DNA of 6,100 nt, taken from an uncultured Solirubrobacter sp. Lineage in GTDB: Bacteria; Actinomycetota; Thermoleophilia; Solirubrobacterales; Solirubrobacteraceae. The position numbers and the translations under genes were made by a program. The stretch covers positions 1 to 6,100 of the forward strand of contig CALMNS010000148.1 of NCBI GenBank assembly GCA_937871635.1, given 5' to 3'. The notes under the pieces are model-generated. The model saw only the letters and a program-made list of their open reading frames with translations, was not told where the DNA came from and did no database searches. Below, piece by piece: positions 5,790 to 6,100 of the stretch (its first letter is position 1; each line of letters begins with the position of its first letter).

Positions 5790-6100
5790 ATCGGCGCCTC
5801 GTCGGATTCGTTTTGGCCCTCGGGATAGGTGGGTTGCCGGCGACGGCTTCGGCGCAGGTCCCGGACGTCACGGTACCCGAGGTGACGCCGCCTTCCGCGC
5901 CCGAGGTGAGGCCGCCGTCCACACCCGAGGTCCGGCCCCCGTCGACGCCCGAGGTCCGGCCCCCGTCGACGCCGGAAGTTCGGCCCCCTTCCACGCCCGA
6001 GGTCCGGCCCCCGGCCACGCCCGAGGTCCGGCCCCCGGCCACGCCCGAGGTCCGGCCGCCCTCCACCCCCGACGTCCGTCCTCCGTCCACGCCTGAGGTT
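5783..6100 (+). CDS. Secreted PEVRPPST octapeptide-repeat protein, 3' end beyond window
   Basis: GTG 5783 opens a frame that runs 106 codons, without a stop, to the right edge. Residues 1-24 form a clear Sec signal peptide: basic AHRR, hydrophobic LVGFVLALGIGGLPA, then cleavage ATASA|Q. From residue 32 the protein is only octapeptide repeats, PEV(R/T)PP(S/A)(T/A), nine full units plus PEV. Such Pro-rich arrays form extended, stiff wall-spanning stalks, and the S-T-P sites could carry O-glycans. No functional domain is visible because the C-terminus is outside the window; an LPXTG signal there would fit the neighbouring gene. There is no Shine-Dalgarno; the start is chosen for the signal peptide and a possible leaderless promoter. 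No alternative start codon exists just upstream in this frame. The start codons of this gene and the LPLTG gene overlap head-to-head. Minus-strand frames through the array lack a signal peptide. Confidence 0.7.
   Translation, partial: MAHRRLVGFVLALGIGGLPATASAQVPDVTVPEVTPPSAPEVRPPSTPEVRPPSTPEVRPPSTPEVRPPSTPEVRPPATPEVRPPATPEVRPPSTPDVRPPSTPEV
5876..6100 (+). repeat. Nine tandem 24-bp units encoding PEVRPPST, array continuing past the window
   Basis: The period is exactly 24 bases from 5876 to 6091, with a tenth unit begun at 6092. Units three and four (5924-5971) are identical, and so are units six and seven (5996-6043), pointing to recent duplication by slippage or unequal recombination. Other units differ mainly at synonymous sites or at Ser/Ala and Thr/Ala positions. 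The protein period (PEVRPPST) is therefore better kept than the DNA, which suggests selection at the protein level. Confidence 0.92.

Noticed and set aside
5593..6090. Minus-strand frame encoding GGRTSGV(E/D/A) repeats
   Set aside because: It is the antisense reading of the 24-bp repeat array. It has no signal peptide or other coding support and conflicts with both the repeat protein (signal peptide present) and the LPLTG gene.

Overview
The window is very GC-rich with strong G/C preference at third codon positions. It carries a Sec-exported LamG protein and a small LPXTG sortase substrate, and it uses GTG starts and possibly a leaderless start. Together these suggest a high-GC actinobacterium. 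A deep-branching lineage such as Thermoleophilia is my guess only; no marker gene is present to test it.

Layout: (1) 1-827, minus strand: an exported LamG (concanavalin A-like) protein running off the left edge through a PAPSPT-type proline-rich tail. (2) 828-1052: a divergent intergenic region with two mutually exclusive hairpins and a perfect Shine-Dalgarno sequence in front of a two-codon ORF. (3) 1053-5392, plus strand: three tightly spaced genes that look like one transcription unit. They encode a DegT/DnrJ/EryC1/StrS-type PLP aminotransferase, a GT-B glycosyltransferase of the CgeB/YkvP type, and a polytopic O-antigen ligase/polymerase-like protein with a TPR-like C-terminal tail. (4) 5367-5789, minus strand: a small protein with an N-terminal hydrophobic segment and a C-terminal LPLTG sorting signal, overlapping the ligase gene tail-to-tail by 26 bp. 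(5) 5783-6100, plus strand: the start of a secreted protein made of PEVRPPST octapeptide repeats, running off the right edge. Its first codons overlap those of the LPLTG gene head-to-head.

Working model (inference): the three-gene unit makes and attaches or polymerises an amino-sugar-containing surface glycan. The aminotransferase makes a nucleotide-linked amino sugar, the glycosyltransferase builds the lipid-linked oligosaccharide, and the Wzy/WaaL-like protein polymerises it or transfers it outside the membrane. The flanking genes encode exported or wall-anchored proteins, two of them with Ser/Thr-Pro-rich segments that would be plausible glycan acceptors. No sortase, flippase or first-step transferase is present, so this is probably part of a larger cluster. 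I see no RNA genes, CRISPR arrays, insertion sequences or att sites, and no gene-free stretch longer than about 225 bases.
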